Shown: piece by piece, positions 1 to 9,521 of the stretch
Layout of the letters: every line of letters begins with the position of its first letter
Numbering within the stretch: position 1 is the stretch's first letter
Assembly: GCF_021213805.1 (NCBI RefSeq)
Contig: NZ_JAJQJI010000009.1
Coordinates: 124,001 to 188,000 of the forward strand
DNA length: 64,000 nucleotides
Source: Mycobacterium sp. MYCO198283
GTDB lineage: Bacteria > Actinomycetota > Actinomycetes > Mycobacteriales > Mycobacteriaceae
Reading direction: 5' to 3'
Position numbers and translations under genes: made by a program
Notes under the pieces: model-generated
What the model saw: only the letters and a program-made list of their open reading frames with translations
Told to the model about the DNA's origin: nothing
The model's database searches: none

Positions 1-27
1 GCTGACGGGCCACCTCGACAGCGGCGT

Positions 28-855
28 TCAGGCGCTGTCGGCGGCCTGCCGCGCCCGTTCCCGCACCGAGGCGACGACACCGCCGTCGTTGAGGATGTCC
101 GTGCCGGTCAAATAGCCGGCCTTGTCGCTCACGCAGAACGCGAAGAGTTCGGCCATCTCCTCGGCGGTGCCCCACCTCGGCACGGCGGCATCGACGACCA
201 GGGCGCCGGCGCCGGCCTGCTCCTCGAGCCGGCCCATCTCGGTGTCGACCGATCCCGGGGACACCGAGACGATCCGCAGGCCGCGGCGGTTGAACCGTTC
301 GGCCTGTGACGAGCTGTACCAGCGCACGAACGCCTTGCTCACCGCGTAGGCCATCCCGGAGCGCGACTCCTGCGGGGCGATGCTGCAGGCCGCCGCCATC
401 GCGTCGAGGAACGCCGCCGGGTCACGCAGCGCGAGCGGGAACTGCTGGGTCGGGATGACCTCCTCCGGCAGCAGGTGCGCGGCCATCGACGCGACGTTGA
501 CGATCGCCGCGCCCGTCGCGGCGACCTCGACGAACGCCTCGTTGACGTGCAACGCGCCGATCGCGTTCGTCCGCATGACGTAGTCGGCGTCCCCCATGCT
601 CGGGCTGACGCCCGCGGCGTGGATCACGGCGCTGACGTCGCCCGGGGCGGCGGCGGCCGCGAAGACTCGGTCGACGGCCTGCCGGTCGGTGACATCGGCG
701 TGCACCGGGACGACGTCTCCCAACGCACGCGCCGCGGCGTCCAGCCGGTCTTGCCGAATGTCGGCGAGCACCACCCGATGCCGGCTCCGGAGGATGCGCG
801 CCGTCGCCATCCCCATGCCGCCCGCGCCCCCGGTGATCACCGCTACCGATGCCAT
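28..855 (-). CDS. SDR family NAD(P)-dependent oxidoreductase
   Basis: Classical short-chain dehydrogenase/reductase of about 275 residues. The N-terminus has the glycine-rich cofactor motif TGGAGGMG, followed by a D-I pair after beta-2 (LADIR), an N-A-A-like segment replaced by HAAGVS, a catalytic YAVSK (Tyr-x3-Lys) and the usual PGSVDTEM loop. An acidic residue at the end of beta-2 favours NAD(H) over NADP(H), which is inference. An insertion between the catalytic Ser region (NVASMAAH) and YAVSK makes it longer than the 250-residue norm. ATG at 855 is preferred to a GTG three codons upstream because the Rossmann strand starts straight after it. Substrate unknown. It is alone on its strand, with no obvious partner at the left edge of the window. 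Confidence 0.85.
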   Translation of the reverse strand: MASVAVITGGAGGMGMATARILRSRHRVVLADIRQDRLDAAARALGDVVPVHADVTDRQAVDRVFAAAAAPGDVSAVIHAAGVSPSMGDADYVMRTNAIGALHVNEAFVEVAATGAAIVNVASMAAHLLPEEVIPTQQFPLALRDPAAFLDAMAAACSIAPQESRSGMAYAVSKAFVRWYSSSQAERFNRRGLRIVSVSPGSVDTEMGRLEEQAGAGALVVDAAVPRWGTAEEMAELFAFCVSDKAGYLTGTDILNDGGVVASVRERARQAADSA

Positions 856-1084
856 GCCGGGCACGGTACTGGGTCAGGCGTTGTCCGTTGTTCCCGCGAG
901 CGTGCGTGTTTGCCCGTCGACACGCCGCACATGGCGTGCACTCGACGCACGCTCGGCGGAACAAAGGCGAGCGAGATCAAACCGTGATCGGCGTTTGACT
1001 CAAATGTCACACGGGTAACTTCAGTAACAGCGCGGCGCTCGCTCGCGCATTCCGCAGCAAGAAAGCGACGAATGGGACACCACC

Positions 1085-1561
1085 ATGAACACGGTCCTGT
1101 ACCTCAGCGCCAGCGGCGCCGTCTTTGAAACCCGCGCGTACAGCAACGCCGATCTCGCCGCGCTGCTCGACGGTAAGGGCCTGCACTGCCTGACGAGCAG
1201 CGACGGACAATTCGACTTCTGGTTCAGCCCGGCGCCGCAGCGGTGCCAGCGCCGCGCGAATCGCATCGCCACCGAGCTTTTGCTGGCGACCACCAAGCTC
1301 TCGGCGAAGTCGGTGCCGGTGATGCACGGCGGCGTCGTCATCGCCACCCACGACAGCGACGGCGACCTCGACGGATTGAGCTGGCAGCAGCTCGACGAAC
1401 TGGTCGCCCGACGTTCGGCGCTGTCGAAGCGCAGCAAGCGACTCCTCAGCCGCCGCATCGCCCGCGACGAGCAGCGCACCCGCCCGCCGGCCGCCGCTGC
1501 GGCCCCCGCCGGCGGTGCGCGGCAGGGCACCGCCGCGCGCCGGTCGGCCCAGCGCGTCTGA
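1085..1561 (+). CDS. Conserved-looking hypothetical protein with basic Ala/Arg-rich tail
   Basis: A 158-residue soluble protein I do not recognise. The first 115 residues look folded: a strand-rich start (MNTVLYLSASGAVFETRAY), a short acidic stretch with DSDGDLDGL, then a helix. The last 45 residues are rich in Arg, Lys and Ala and probably disordered or nucleic-acid binding (inference). There is no signal peptide or membrane segment. It stands alone, 220 bp from the SDR gene on its left, and converges on a TetR gene with only 3 bp between stop codons. Codon use is typical of the window and supports a real gene. Confidence 0.65.
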   Translation: MNTVLYLSASGAVFETRAYSNADLAALLDGKGLHCLTSSDGQFDFWFSPAPQRCQRRANRIATELLLATTKLSAKSVPVMHGGVVIATHDSDGDLDGLSWQQLDELVARRSALSKRSKRLLSRRIARDEQRTRPPAAAAAPAGGARQGTAARRSAQRV

Positions 1562-1564
1562 CCG

Positions 1565-2140
1565 CTATTCGGGCAAGAGCAACGCGAACATGGTGTCGAC
1601 ATGGTCGACCATGTCGCGATAGCTCAGCATTCCCGCACCCACCTGCAGCAACGCGCCGCAGATCACCGTCTCGAGCGTGTTGTGGACCTCGGGCCACGCC
1701 CCCGGTCCGAGCGCGGCGGCGATGCGGCGACGAATTTCGGCGGAGATGTCCGCCCGCACGGGCATGACGGCCGGATCGTCATTGCGCATCAGCGCGATGT
1801 TGCAGGCGATGCCGAGCTGCGGGCTGTCGGCGAACAGCGTCGCGACCGCCTGCACCTGCCTCCGCAGCCGCTCGACCACGCCGGCGTCGGCGTCGATCTC
1901 GACCGGCAGCGCCTGCAGCCGGTGCAGGTAGACGCCGGCGATCAGCGCGTCCTTGGTCGGATGGTGCGCCATCAGGTCCGCGACCGTGGTGCCGGCGCGC
2001 GCGGCCACCGCCGGCAGGGTGAGCCCGCGGTAGGGCACCTCGGCGAGCAGCTCGCCGGCGGCCACGAGCCACGGGTCCGCCTGCGCCCGCCGGGCCCGCC
2101 GCTCGCACAGCGACAGAACATCGCGCTCGCCGCCGGCCAT
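1565..2140 (-). CDS. TetR/AcrR family transcriptional regulator
   Basis: A 191-residue one-component repressor. Residues 20-65 form a TetR-type helix-turn-helix (AAGELLAEVPYRGLTLPAVAARAGTT followed by a helix ending before KDALIAGVY), with the family's usual xLTLPAVAxRAGxT recognition region. The rest is the all-helical ligand-binding/dimerisation domain. ATG at 2140 gives the normal family length; the frame stays open upstream but that part is arginine-rich junk. It is divergent from the amidase at 2230, so an operator for both genes may lie in the 89-bp gap, though I see no clear palindrome there. Ligand unknown. Confidence 0.85.
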   Translation of the reverse strand: MAGGERDVLSLCERRARRAQADPWLVAAGELLAEVPYRGLTLPAVAARAGTTVADLMAHHPTKDALIAGVYLHRLQALPVEIDADAGVVERLRRQVQAVATLFADSPQLGIACNIALMRNDDPAVMPVRADISAEIRRRIAAALGPGAWPEVHNTLETVICGALLQVGAGMLSYRDMVDHVDTMFALLLPE

Positions 2141-2229
2141 CCGTGCAGCATAGGCCGGTCGCCGGCGGCCGCGAACTCCCTTGGCGCACGGTCCCGCCGC
2201 CGGGACGCGGCGCGGCCTACCGTCATGGC

Positions 2230-3699
2230 ATGGACTTCGAGGAATACCGGACCTACGACGCGACCGGACTGGCCGCTCTCGTCGCCGACAAGCAGGTGTC
2301 GGCGGCCGAGCTGCTCGCGGTGGCACAGCAGCGGGCCGACACCGTCAACCCGCAGCTGAACGCGATCGTCCGCAACGTGCCCGCCGATCCGCACGTCGAG
2401 CGGACCGGGGCCTTTGCCGGGGTTCCGTTCCTCATCAAGGACCTCGCCCAGGACTATGCGGGCCTTCCGACATCGGCCGGGTCGCGGGCGTGGCGCACCA
2501 CGCCGGCCACCGAGCACGCGACGGTGGTGCAGCGCTGGCTCGACGCCGGGCTGGTGATCTTCGGCAAGACCAACACCCCGGAGTTCGGCGCCAAGGGCAT
2601 CACCGAACCCGAGCTGTGGGGACCGGCCCGCAACCCGTGGAATCAGACGCGGACGCCCGGCGGCTCGTCGGGCGGCTCGGCGGCGGCGGTCGCGGCGGGT
2701 GTGGTGCCGTGCGCCGGCGCCAACGACGGCGGCGGGTCGATCCGCATCCCGGCCGGGTGCTGCGGGCTGGTGGGCCTGAAGCCGGGCCGCGGGCTCACCC
2801 CGTCCGGGCCGGCCACCGGTGAAGCGATGCACGGCGCCGCCGTCCAGGGCGTCGTGTCGCGCACCGTGCGCGACACGGCGGCGATGCTCGACGTGCTGAG
2901 CGGCGGCGAGCCGTCCGGACCGTTCGTCCCCGGCCTGCCCGAGTCGTCATTCGCGTCCGCGGTCGGAGCCGACCCGGGCCGGTTGCGCATCGGTGTCCGG
3001 GTGCCGTCGGCGATCAACCCGGCGCCCCACCCCGAAGCCCGCGCCGCGGTCGACGCCACCGTGCGGGCATTGACCGATCTCGGGCACCGCGTCGACGACC
3101 TGCCGGCGGCGCCGTTCGACGACGCCGCGCTGGCCCGTGACTTCCTGCTCGCCTGGTTCGTCTACACCGCGTGGGAGGTCGACGAGGCGAAGCGGCGCAC
3201 CGGCGCCGGCGACGACGCCTTCGAACGCGACACGCTGATCCTGGCCGCGCTCGGCCGGGCGACGAGCAGCGTCGACTACGTGGCGGCGGTGCAGCGCCGA
3301 CACGACCACACCCGCCGGCTCACCACCTTCTTCGAGTCCTACGACCTGCTCCTGACGCCCACCTTGGCGACCCCGCCGCCCCGGATCGGCGCGTTCGACC
3401 TGCCCGTCGCGGTGCAGCGCGGCGCCGACCTGCTGCTCAAGACCCGCGCGGCGGGGCTGTTGCGTCACACCTCGATCGTCGACGACATGGTCGACGAGAA
3501 CCTGTCGTGGGTGCCGTACACCCAGTTGGCCAACCTCACCGGCCGCCCGGCCATCTCGCTGCCGCTGCACTGGACCGCCGACGGGCTGCCGCTCGGGGTG
3601 CAGTTCGTCGCGCCGCTGGCGGGCGAGTCGTTGCTGCTGCGGCTGGCCGCCCAAGTCGAGGACGCGCTGCCGTGGGCAGACCGGCGACCGCCGATCTGA
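2230..3699 (+). CDS. Amidase (amidase signature family)
   Basis: A 489-residue cytoplasmic amidase that hydrolyses carboxamides or amide-linked compounds. The catalytic Ser-cisSer-Lys triad is visible: Lys70 in FLIKDLA, cis-Ser146 in the GGSSGGS signature, and nucleophile Ser170 in GGGSIRIPA. Length is normal for the family. Start choice: ATG at 2230 gives [10 protein letters not shown], which matches the usual amidase beginning; a second ATG five bases upstream is out of frame. It is divergent from the TetR gene at 1565-2140 and may be its target (inference). Family members act on very different substrates, so none is assigned. Confidence 0.9.
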   Translation: MDFEEYRTYDATGLAALVADKQVSAAELLAVAQQRADTVNPQLNAIVRNVPADPHVERTGAFAGVPFLIKDLAQDYAGLPTSAGSRAWRTTPATEHATVVQRWLDAGLVIFGKTNTPEFGAKGITEPELWGPARNPWNQTRTPGGSSGGSAAAVAAGVVPCAGANDGGGSIRIPAGCCGLVGLKPGRGLTPSGPATGEAMHGAAVQGVVSRTVRDTAAMLDVLSGGEPSGPFVPGLPESSFASAVGADPGRLRIGVRVPSAINPAPHPEARAAVDATVRALTDLGHRVDDLPAAPFDDAALARDFLLAWFVYTAWEVDEAKRRTGAGDDAFERDTLILAALGRATSSVDYVAAVQRRHDHTRRLTTFFESYDLLLTPTLATPPPRIGAFDLPVAVQRGADLLLKTRAAGLLRHTSIVDDMVDENLSWVPYTQLANLTGRPAISLPLHWTADGLPLGVQFVAPLAGESLLLRLAAQVEDALPWADRRPPI

Positions 3700-3854
3700 T
3701 CGCCCGGCTTCCCATTCGGGTTGCCGTCCCTTCGTGTGGGCGCGCGGGATTGTGCGCACGGCAACGCGGGTACGACTGTCGCCGACGCCGTTACGGATTG
3801 CACCGTAACTGTCACGGCGTCGCGACCGACACCCCGCGTGAGGAAGGCGCTCGC

Positions 3855-3959
3855 ATGACCAGTCCCGAACCGAACGAAGCCGAGGAGATCGTCGAGACGC
3901 CCGCCACGCCGGGCGCCGAGGCGCTGCCGAGCACCGAAGCCGACGAACAGGACGGCTGA
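3855..3959 (+). CDS. Small acidic peptide, MTSPEP-type
   Basis: A 34-residue open frame beginning MTSPEPNEAEEIVETP and very rich in Glu, Ala, Pro and Thr, with no hydrophobic stretch. A GAGGAAGG-like ribosome-binding site lies about 7 bases before the ATG. The start resembles the acidic tail/peptide beginning MTSPSPDEA at 50605 and the peptide MTTPEPAAP at 50727. It sits between the amidase and a nitroreductase whose GTG start is 47 bp downstream, so it could be a leader or a stand-alone microprotein. Function unknown; the call rests on the start context and biased composition. Confidence 0.4.
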   Translation: MTSPEPNEAEEIVETPATPGAEALPSTEADEQDG

Positions 3960-4006
3960 CGGGCGAACTGCAACATCGCCGACCCGGTTGGGAGTACACC
4001 GAGAGG

Positions 4007-4675
4007 GTGCCGCAACCGACCGATGACGTCTGGGAAGTGCTGTCCACGGCAAGGGCGATTCGCCGCTTCACCGACGAACCGGTGGACGACGACACCCTGA
4101 ACCGCTGTCTCGAAGCGGCCACCTGGGCGCCCAACGGGGCCAACGCACAGCTGTGGCGGTTCGTCGTGCTCGACGGACCCGAGCAGCGGGCCGCGGTCGC
4201 CGAGGCGGCCCGCACGGCGCTGCGCACCATCGAGTCCGTCTACGGCATGACACGGCCGGCCGACGGCGACCGCAGCCGCGCCGCGCGGAACAACCGGGCG
4301 ACCTACGAGCTGCACGACCGCGCCGGCGAGCGCACGTCGGTGTTGTTCGCGGCGTACAAGAACGAGTTCGCGCCCGACTTCCTGCAGGCCGGCTCGATCT
4401 ATCCCGCCATGCAGAACTTCTACCTGGCGGCGCGGGCGCAGGGCCTCGGCGGGTGCTTCACCAGCTGGGCGTCCTACGACGGTGAGCGCCTGCTGCGTGA
4501 CGTCGTCGGGATCCCCGACGAATGGTTCCTCGCCGGACACGTCGTGGTCGGCTGGCCCCGCGGCCGCCACGGGCCGGTGCGGCGGCGACCGCTGTCGGAC
4601 GTGGTGTTCCGCAACCGCTGGGACCCCGACCGCGCGGACATCACCTACGGCCGAGGCGCCCGCCCCCGGCGGTGA
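4007..4675 (+). CDS. Nitroreductase family protein
   Basis: A 222-residue FMN-dependent nitroreductase-fold protein. It opens with the typical LSTARAIRRFTDEPV segment (FMN-phosphate binding Arg residues), then WAPNGANAQLWRFVVL, the substrate/FMN region, and ends with a PRGRHGPVRRRPLSDVV tail as in mycobacterial nitroreductases. Start is GTG at 4007, 47 bp after the small acidic ORF, with a GAGAGG element just upstream. The family reduces nitro groups, quinones or flavins with NAD(P)H; no substrate can be named from sequence. Confidence 0.88.
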   Translation: MPQPTDDVWEVLSTARAIRRFTDEPVDDDTLNRCLEAATWAPNGANAQLWRFVVLDGPEQRAAVAEAARTALRTIESVYGMTRPADGDRSRAARNNRATYELHDRAGERTSVLFAAYKNEFAPDFLQAGSIYPAMQNFYLAARAQGLGGCFTSWASYDGERLLRDVVGIPDEWFLAGHVVVGWPRGRHGPVRRRPLSDVVFRNRWDPDRADITYGRGARPRR

Positions 4676-4728
4676 CGGCTTGGTGACCACCCGGCGGTGT
4701 GGGCAGCTGCGACGCCGATAATGGCCGG

Positions 4729-5538
4729 ATGACGGACGACCTCGCGATCGCCGGTCCTCCGACTGCCGACGACCTGGCCCGGGTGCTGCGGTGGCTGCAG
4801 CCGGTACGACGGTTGATCAGCCCGAAGGTCTACGGCATCGAGCAGGTGCCGGCCCGCGGCGCGCTGCTGGTCGGCAACCACAACCTGATCGGCCTGCTCG
4901 ACGCGCCGCTGCTGATCGCCGAGCTGTGGGACCGGGGCGTCGTCCCGCGCGTGCTCGGCAATCACGCCCATTTCAAGCTGCCCCGCTGGCGGGATCTCCT
5001 GTCGTCCATCGGCGTCGTGCCCGGCACGCCCGCCGTCGCCGAGGAGTTGATGGCCCGCGGCGAGACCATCCTGGTGTTTCCCGGCGGCGGCCGCGAGGTC
5101 GCCAAGCGCAAGGGCGAGAAGTACCAGCTGATCTGGGAGAACCGGCTGGGTTTCGCCCGGCTGGCCGTCAAGCACGGCTATCCCGTCGTGCCGTTCGCGT
5201 CGGTCGGCGCCGAGGACTCGCTCGACGTCGTCGTCGACACCGACAACCGGTTCCTCGCGCCCGCCAAGAACCTGTTCGAGCGGATCTCCGGCAGCCCGGA
5301 CCTGTTCCCGCTGGTGCGCGGCATCGGGCCGACTCCCATCCCCCGCCCGGAGCGCCAGTACTACTGGTTCGGCGAACCCATCGACACCGCCGCCATCGCC
5401 ACCTCCGACGACCGCGGCGTCGGCCACCTCCGCGACGTCACCAAGACGGCGATCGAGGGCGGCATCGAGTTCCTGCTGGCCGAACAGGCCCGCGATCCGT
5501 ACCGGTCGCTGCGCGCAAGGCTGTTCGGTCGGCGGTAG
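4729..5538 (+). CDS. Lysophospholipid/glycerol acyltransferase (PlsC-like) family protein
   Basis: A 269-residue acyltransferase. The NHNLIGLLDAPLL segment corresponds to the family's HX4D box but reads N-H-N-x4-D. The second block is FPGGGREVAKRKGEKYQL, followed by a third block GYPVVPFASVGAED, in the order seen in diacylglycerol- or phospholipid-acyltransferase-like proteins of actinobacteria. There are no clear transmembrane helices beyond one weak hydrophobic patch, so it is probably peripheral on the membrane. Start ATG 4729 is chosen; the preceding in-frame codons have no Shine-Dalgarno. It lies 53 bp after the nitroreductase on the same strand and converges on the hydrolase at 5542 with 3 bp between stops. 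Confidence 0.82.
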   Translation: MTDDLAIAGPPTADDLARVLRWLQPVRRLISPKVYGIEQVPARGALLVGNHNLIGLLDAPLLIAELWDRGVVPRVLGNHAHFKLPRWRDLLSSIGVVPGTPAVAEELMARGETILVFPGGGREVAKRKGEKYQLIWENRLGFARLAVKHGYPVVPFASVGAEDSLDVVVDTDNRFLAPAKNLFERISGSPDLFPLVRGIGPTPIPRPERQYYWFGEPIDTAAIATSDDRGVGHLRDVTKTAIEGGIEFLLAEQARDPYRSLRARLFGRR

Positions 5539-5541
5539 GCG

Positions 5542-6678
5542 TCAGCTCGGCTGCGTCCGGCCGGTGAGCTCGCGGATCACCCTGATCTCGTTCTCGCGGT
5601 GCGGTCGGCCGTCCGGATAGAGGAGGTCGCTGAACCACCGCTCGGGTTCCTTGGTGGCCGGGTGCTGCCAGGAGTCCCACGGGAAGTAGGTCTGCGTCTT
5701 GCCGGCGATGAAGCCCCAGTTGTAGGCGGCGACGTTGTGCTTCTTCGCGACCGGCAGGATGCCCTCGACGGTGCTGCCCATCGTCCGCGCCAGGTACTCC
5801 GTGCACAGGATCGGCCGGCCGAGCGGCGTCAGCTCCCCGATGCGCGCCTCGAACTCGTCGGGGTCGCCGTAGCTGTGGAAGCTGATGACGTCGGAGTGCT
5901 CCAGCTGCAGCGACGCGACCGCGCTGCGCTCACCGGGGTTGCGCCAGTGCCCCTGCCACACCCCGCTGGTCAGCGGCTGGATCGGGTTCACCGTGCGGGC
6001 CCACTGGAAGACGTGCGGCAGGAACGCGGTGACCAGCGCCAGCTTGTCCGCGGATTCCACCTTGCGGTAGTCGCGCGCCGGGTTGTCCGGCTCGTTCCAC
6101 AGATCCCAGCCGAGCACGCGGGGGTCGCTGCGGAACAGGCCGACGACACCGGTGACGTAGCTCTGCAGCACGCGCGTGTACGCCGGGTCCTGCAGCCGCT
6201 CCGCGCCGGGGCTCTGCACCCAGCCGGAGTTGTGCACGCCCGGGATCGGCGCCCGCTGCCGGCCGAGCCGCGGCCGAGGATCCCAGCAGGAGTCGAACAG
6301 CACGAACAGCGGCTTGATGTTGTGGCTCGCCGCGATCGAGACGAACTGGCCTAGCCGCTGGCTGAAGCCCGTCCGATCGGCCGCCCACAGCTGGTCGTGC
6401 AGGAACACCCGGACGGTGTTGAAGCCGATCTGCTGCGCGAGGCGCAACTCGCCGTCGATGCGCCGGGGATCGAACGTCTGGGGCTGGAACATCTCGAGCT
6501 GGTTGACAGCGGTGGAGGTGACGTAGTTCGCGCCCACCGGCCAGCCCTGCGCCGCGTACCAGGCGTTGGCGCGGTCGGCCGGCCAGCGGGGTGGGGCGGC
6601 CGATGCCCGCGGCACCTCGCTCAACGCCGCGGCCGCCGCCACGAAGAGCGGCAGCTTCAGCGCGGTCCGGCGGTGCAC
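5542..6678 (-). CDS. Secreted glycoside hydrolase, GH5-like (cellulase/mannanase type)
   Basis: A 378-residue secreted hydrolase. The GTG start at 6678 gives an RR-type signal peptide (VHRRTALKLPLFVAAAAAL) with a likely cleavage near ASA-APP, which suggests Tat export (inference). The body is a clan GH-A TIM barrel: the acid/base Glu lies in GWDLWNEPDNP and the nucleophile Glu in ILCTEYLAR, with FHSYGDP between them. The substrate cannot be read from sequence; mannan, cellulose or a self-glycan are all possible. It is single-gene on its strand and divergent from the OYE homologue. Confidence 0.85.
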   Translation of the reverse strand: MHRRTALKLPLFVAAAAALSEVPRASAAPPRWPADRANAWYAAQGWPVGANYVTSTAVNQLEMFQPQTFDPRRIDGELRLAQQIGFNTVRVFLHDQLWAADRTGFSQRLGQFVSIAASHNIKPLFVLFDSCWDPRPRLGRQRAPIPGVHNSGWVQSPGAERLQDPAYTRVLQSYVTGVVGLFRSDPRVLGWDLWNEPDNPARDYRKVESADKLALVTAFLPHVFQWARTVNPIQPLTSGVWQGHWRNPGERSAVASLQLEHSDVISFHSYGDPDEFEARIGELTPLGRPILCTEYLARTMGSTVEGILPVAKKHNVAAYNWGFIAGKTQTYFPWDSWQHPATKEPERWFSDLLYPDGRPHRENEIRVIRELTGRTQPS

Positions 6679-6801
6679 GAGACGACGATAGGTCGCCGGC
6701 GACCGAGAACCCGCCCGTCGTATCGGTATGCAATACAACAGGTTACGAATCGTTACCCGGCCACCGGAATGTGCGCGGCGCACCGCGTGTTGGAGTCGAT
6801 C

Positions 6802-7896
6802 GTGCCTCTCGACGACCTCTTCACGCCGTTCACTGTTCGCTCACTGACGGTGCCCAACCGCTTTGCGATGGCGCCGATGACCCGGCAGGCGTCCCCCGAC
6901 GGTGTGCCCGGCGCCGACGTCGCCGAGTACTACCGGCGCCGTGCCGGCGGCGGCGTCGGGCTCGTCATCACCGAGGGCGTGCGGCTGCCGGACCCGGCCG
7001 CCGGATACCCGTTCGACGTTCCCACCCTCGCGGGCGACGACGTCCTCGCCGGCTGGTCGCGCGTCGTCGACGCCGTGCACGCCGAGGGCGCCACCATCGC
7101 GGCGCAGCTGTGGCACCAGGGCGCGCTGCGGTCCGACCGCGACGGGGTGGTGCCGGTCGGACCGTCCGGTGTCGACGAGCACGGCGCGCCGCGCGGCCGG
7201 GCGCTGCAGACCGACGAGCTGGCGCAGCTGGTCGCGCTGTACGCCGACACCGCCCGGACCGCCCGCGCCGTCGGGTTCGACGCGATCGAGCTGCACGGCG
7301 CCCACGGCTATCTGCTCGACGAGTTCCTGTGGCACCGCACGAATCGGCGCACCGACGGCTACGGCGGATCGGTGGCCGCGCGCACCCGCTTCCCCGCCGA
7401 GGTGGTGGCGGCGGTGCGGGCCGCGGTCGGACCGGACTTCCCGATCATCTTCCGCTTCTCGCAGTGGAAGGCCACCGACTACGAGGCGTCCATCGCCGAC
7501 GACCCGTCGCAGCTGCAGGAGGTGCTCGCACCGCTGGTCGACGCGGGCGTCGACGTCCTGCACCCGTCGACCCGCCGGCACTACCTGCCGGCCTTCCCCG
7601 AGTACGACCGCGACCTCAGCCTCGCCGGCTGGACGAAGAAGGTCACCGGGCTGCCGGTGATCACGGTGGGGTCCGTCGGCCTCGAGACGCAGTTCCGCAG
7701 CGAGCAGCGCGGGCAGGTGATCGCACCCGCGCCGGTCGACCGCCTGGTCGAACAGTTCGAGGCCGGCGAGTTCGACCTGGTGGCCGTCGGCCGGGCGTTG
7801 CTCGCCGACCCCGGTTTCGTCAACCGGCTGCGCGACGGCCGGTTCGACGGCTTCGCCGGCTACGACCCGGCGGTCGCGCTGGCGTCACTGACCTGA
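6802..7896 (+). CDS. NADH:flavin oxidoreductase, Old Yellow Enzyme family
   Basis: A 364-residue FMN enzyme of the OYE/NamA group. It has an N-terminal PNRFAMAPMTRQ strand, the HQGALRSDRDG loop, and the family block from FDAIELHGAHGYLLDEFL to WHRTNRRTDGYGGS, with FMN-phosphate residues near the C-terminus in DLVAVGRALLADP. These enzymes reduce activated alkenes such as enones with NAD(P)H. GTG at 6802 gives MPLDDLFTPFTV, the normal family start; an ATG at 6769 would add 11 residues without family similarity. It ends 2 bp before the stop of the convergent gene at 7899. No pathway context. Confidence 0.9.
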   Translation: MPLDDLFTPFTVRSLTVPNRFAMAPMTRQASPDGVPGADVAEYYRRRAGGGVGLVITEGVRLPDPAAGYPFDVPTLAGDDVLAGWSRVVDAVHAEGATIAAQLWHQGALRSDRDGVVPVGPSGVDEHGAPRGRALQTDELAQLVALYADTARTARAVGFDAIELHGAHGYLLDEFLWHRTNRRTDGYGGSVAARTRFPAEVVAAVRAAVGPDFPIIFRFSQWKATDYEASIADDPSQLQEVLAPLVDAGVDVLHPSTRRHYLPAFPEYDRDLSLAGWTKKVTGLPVITVGSVGLETQFRSEQRGQVIAPAPVDRLVEQFEAGEFDLVAVGRALLADPGFVNRLRDGRFDGFAGYDPAVALASLT

Positions 7897-7898
7897 CC

Positions 7899-9470
7899 TC
7901 ACCCGACGGCTTCGGCCGACGGCGGCGCAGAACCACCCCGCGGACCCGTCATCAACCGGACGATCTCCTCCCGGTCGGCCACCGACGGTAACCCCATGTC
8001 CGGGGTGTAGCCGTACACCTCGTGCAGCGGGGTCGACGCCGTGCGACCGTCCAGGATGTCGACCGAGTCGGTGGTGATGAGGCCGGGATGCGCCGCACCG
8101 CAGGCCTCGGCCACCTTCACCAGGTCGCGGCGCAGCGTCCTGATGTAGTTCGCGACCCGGGCGGCCTTGACGTCGGGCACCAGGCCCCGCGACAGCCACG
8201 CGTTCTGGGTGGCGACGCCGGTGGGACAGGTGTCGGTGTGGCACTTCTGGGCCTGGATACAGCCGATCGCGAGCATCGCTTCGCGCGCCACGTTCACCAT
8301 GTCGCAGCCCAGGGCGAACCCGATCACCGCGTTGTCCGGCAACCCGAGCTTGCCGCCGCCGATGAAGGTGACCCGCTCGTGCAGGTCCCGCTCGGCGAAC
8401 ACCCGGTACACCCGGGCGAAGCCGAGCTGGAACGGCAGCGACACGCTGTCGGTGAAGATCAGCGGCGCCGCCCCCGTGCCGCCTTCCCCGCCGTCGACGG
8501 TGACGAAGTCGACGCCCCGTCCGGTGTCGCGCATGAGGTCGCCGAGTTCGTGCCAGAAGTCGATGTCGCCGACCGCCGACTTGATGCCCACCGGCAGGCC
8601 CGTCTCCGCCGCGAGCAGTTCCACCCAGTCCAGCAGGCTGTCGGTGTCGGAGAACTCGGCGTGCCGCGACGGGCTGACGCAGTCACGGCCCGCCGGGATG
8701 CCGCGGGCGCGGGCGATCTCGGCGGACACCTTGGGTGCCGGCAGCAGCCCGCCCAGCGTCGGTTTGGCGCCCTGGCTGAGCTTGATCTCCAACGCCCGCA
8801 CCGGCGCCCCGGCGACGACGTCCTTGAGCTTCGCCAGGTCGAAGCGACCCTCGGCGTCGCGGCAGCCGAAGTACGCCGTCCCGATCTGGAAGATCAGTTC
8901 GCCGCCGTGCCGGTGGTACCGCGAGACGCCGCCCTCACCGGTGTTGTGCAGGCAGTCGGCGAGCACCGCGCCGCGGTTGAGCGCCTCGACGGCGTTGCCG
9001 GACAACGATCCGAAACTCATCGCGGAGATGTTCACGACGGACCGCGGCCGGAAGGCGCCCGGCCGCCCGCGCGCCGCCCCGATCACCTTGGCGCACGGCA
9101 CCTCCACCTCCCGCCCGGCCGCGGGTCGCGACGCCGGCGCGCCGCTGACGAAGGTGCGGTGCTTGATCACCGGGTAGCCGGAGGTGTACTCCATGTCGTT
9201 GTCGGTGCCGAACCCGAAGTAGTTGTTCTCCTGCTTCGCCGAGGCGTAGACCCAGCGGCGCTGGTCGCGGGTGAACGGCCGCTCCTCGTCGTTGGCCGCC
9301 ACGATGTACTGCCGCAGTTCGGGACCGATGGCCTCGAGCAGGTACCGCGCATGACCGACGACCGGGTAGTTGCGCAGCAACGCGTGGCCGCGCTGGAACA
9401 CGTCGCGCGCCGCCACCGCGGCCACGGTCGAGGCGGCAGCGGCCGCGAGTCGACGAGCGGCTCTGCTCAT
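7899..9470 (-). CDS. FMN-binding glutamate synthase family protein
   Basis: A 523-residue protein equivalent to the central FMN/Fe-S domain of glutamate synthase large subunit, without amidotransferase or GXGXG domains. It shows the synthase barrel (FGSLSGNAVEALNRG, GEGGVSRYHR, LKIKLSQ-like EIKLSQGAKP, GGEGGTGAAPL) and the [3Fe-4S] ligand set in the CIQAQKCHTDTCPTGV segment. An N-terminal hydrophobic Ala-rich stretch of 15-20 residues could be a membrane anchor. Such stand-alone GltB2-like proteins are common in mycobacteria and their reaction is not firmly established. The ATG at 9470 is preferred to an upstream ATG in frame. Confidence 0.85.
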   Translation of the reverse strand: MSRAARRLAAAAASTVAAVAARDVFQRGHALLRNYPVVGHARYLLEAIGPELRQYIVAANDEERPFTRDQRRWVYASAKQENNYFGFGTDNDMEYTSGYPVIKHRTFVSGAPASRPAAGREVEVPCAKVIGAARGRPGAFRPRSVVNISAMSFGSLSGNAVEALNRGAVLADCLHNTGEGGVSRYHRHGGELIFQIGTAYFGCRDAEGRFDLAKLKDVVAGAPVRALEIKLSQGAKPTLGGLLPAPKVSAEIARARGIPAGRDCVSPSRHAEFSDTDSLLDWVELLAAETGLPVGIKSAVGDIDFWHELGDLMRDTGRGVDFVTVDGGEGGTGAAPLIFTDSVSLPFQLGFARVYRVFAERDLHERVTFIGGGKLGLPDNAVIGFALGCDMVNVAREAMLAIGCIQAQKCHTDTCPTGVATQNAWLSRGLVPDVKAARVANYIRTLRRDLVKVAEACGAAHPGLITTDSVDILDGRTASTPLHEVYGYTPDMGLPSVADREEIVRLMTGPRGGSAPPSAEAVG

Positions 9471-9521
9471 GCCGGTCGTGTTTCCGGGCGGCCGTGACGC
9501 GAAACACCGCCGCATGTCGGG

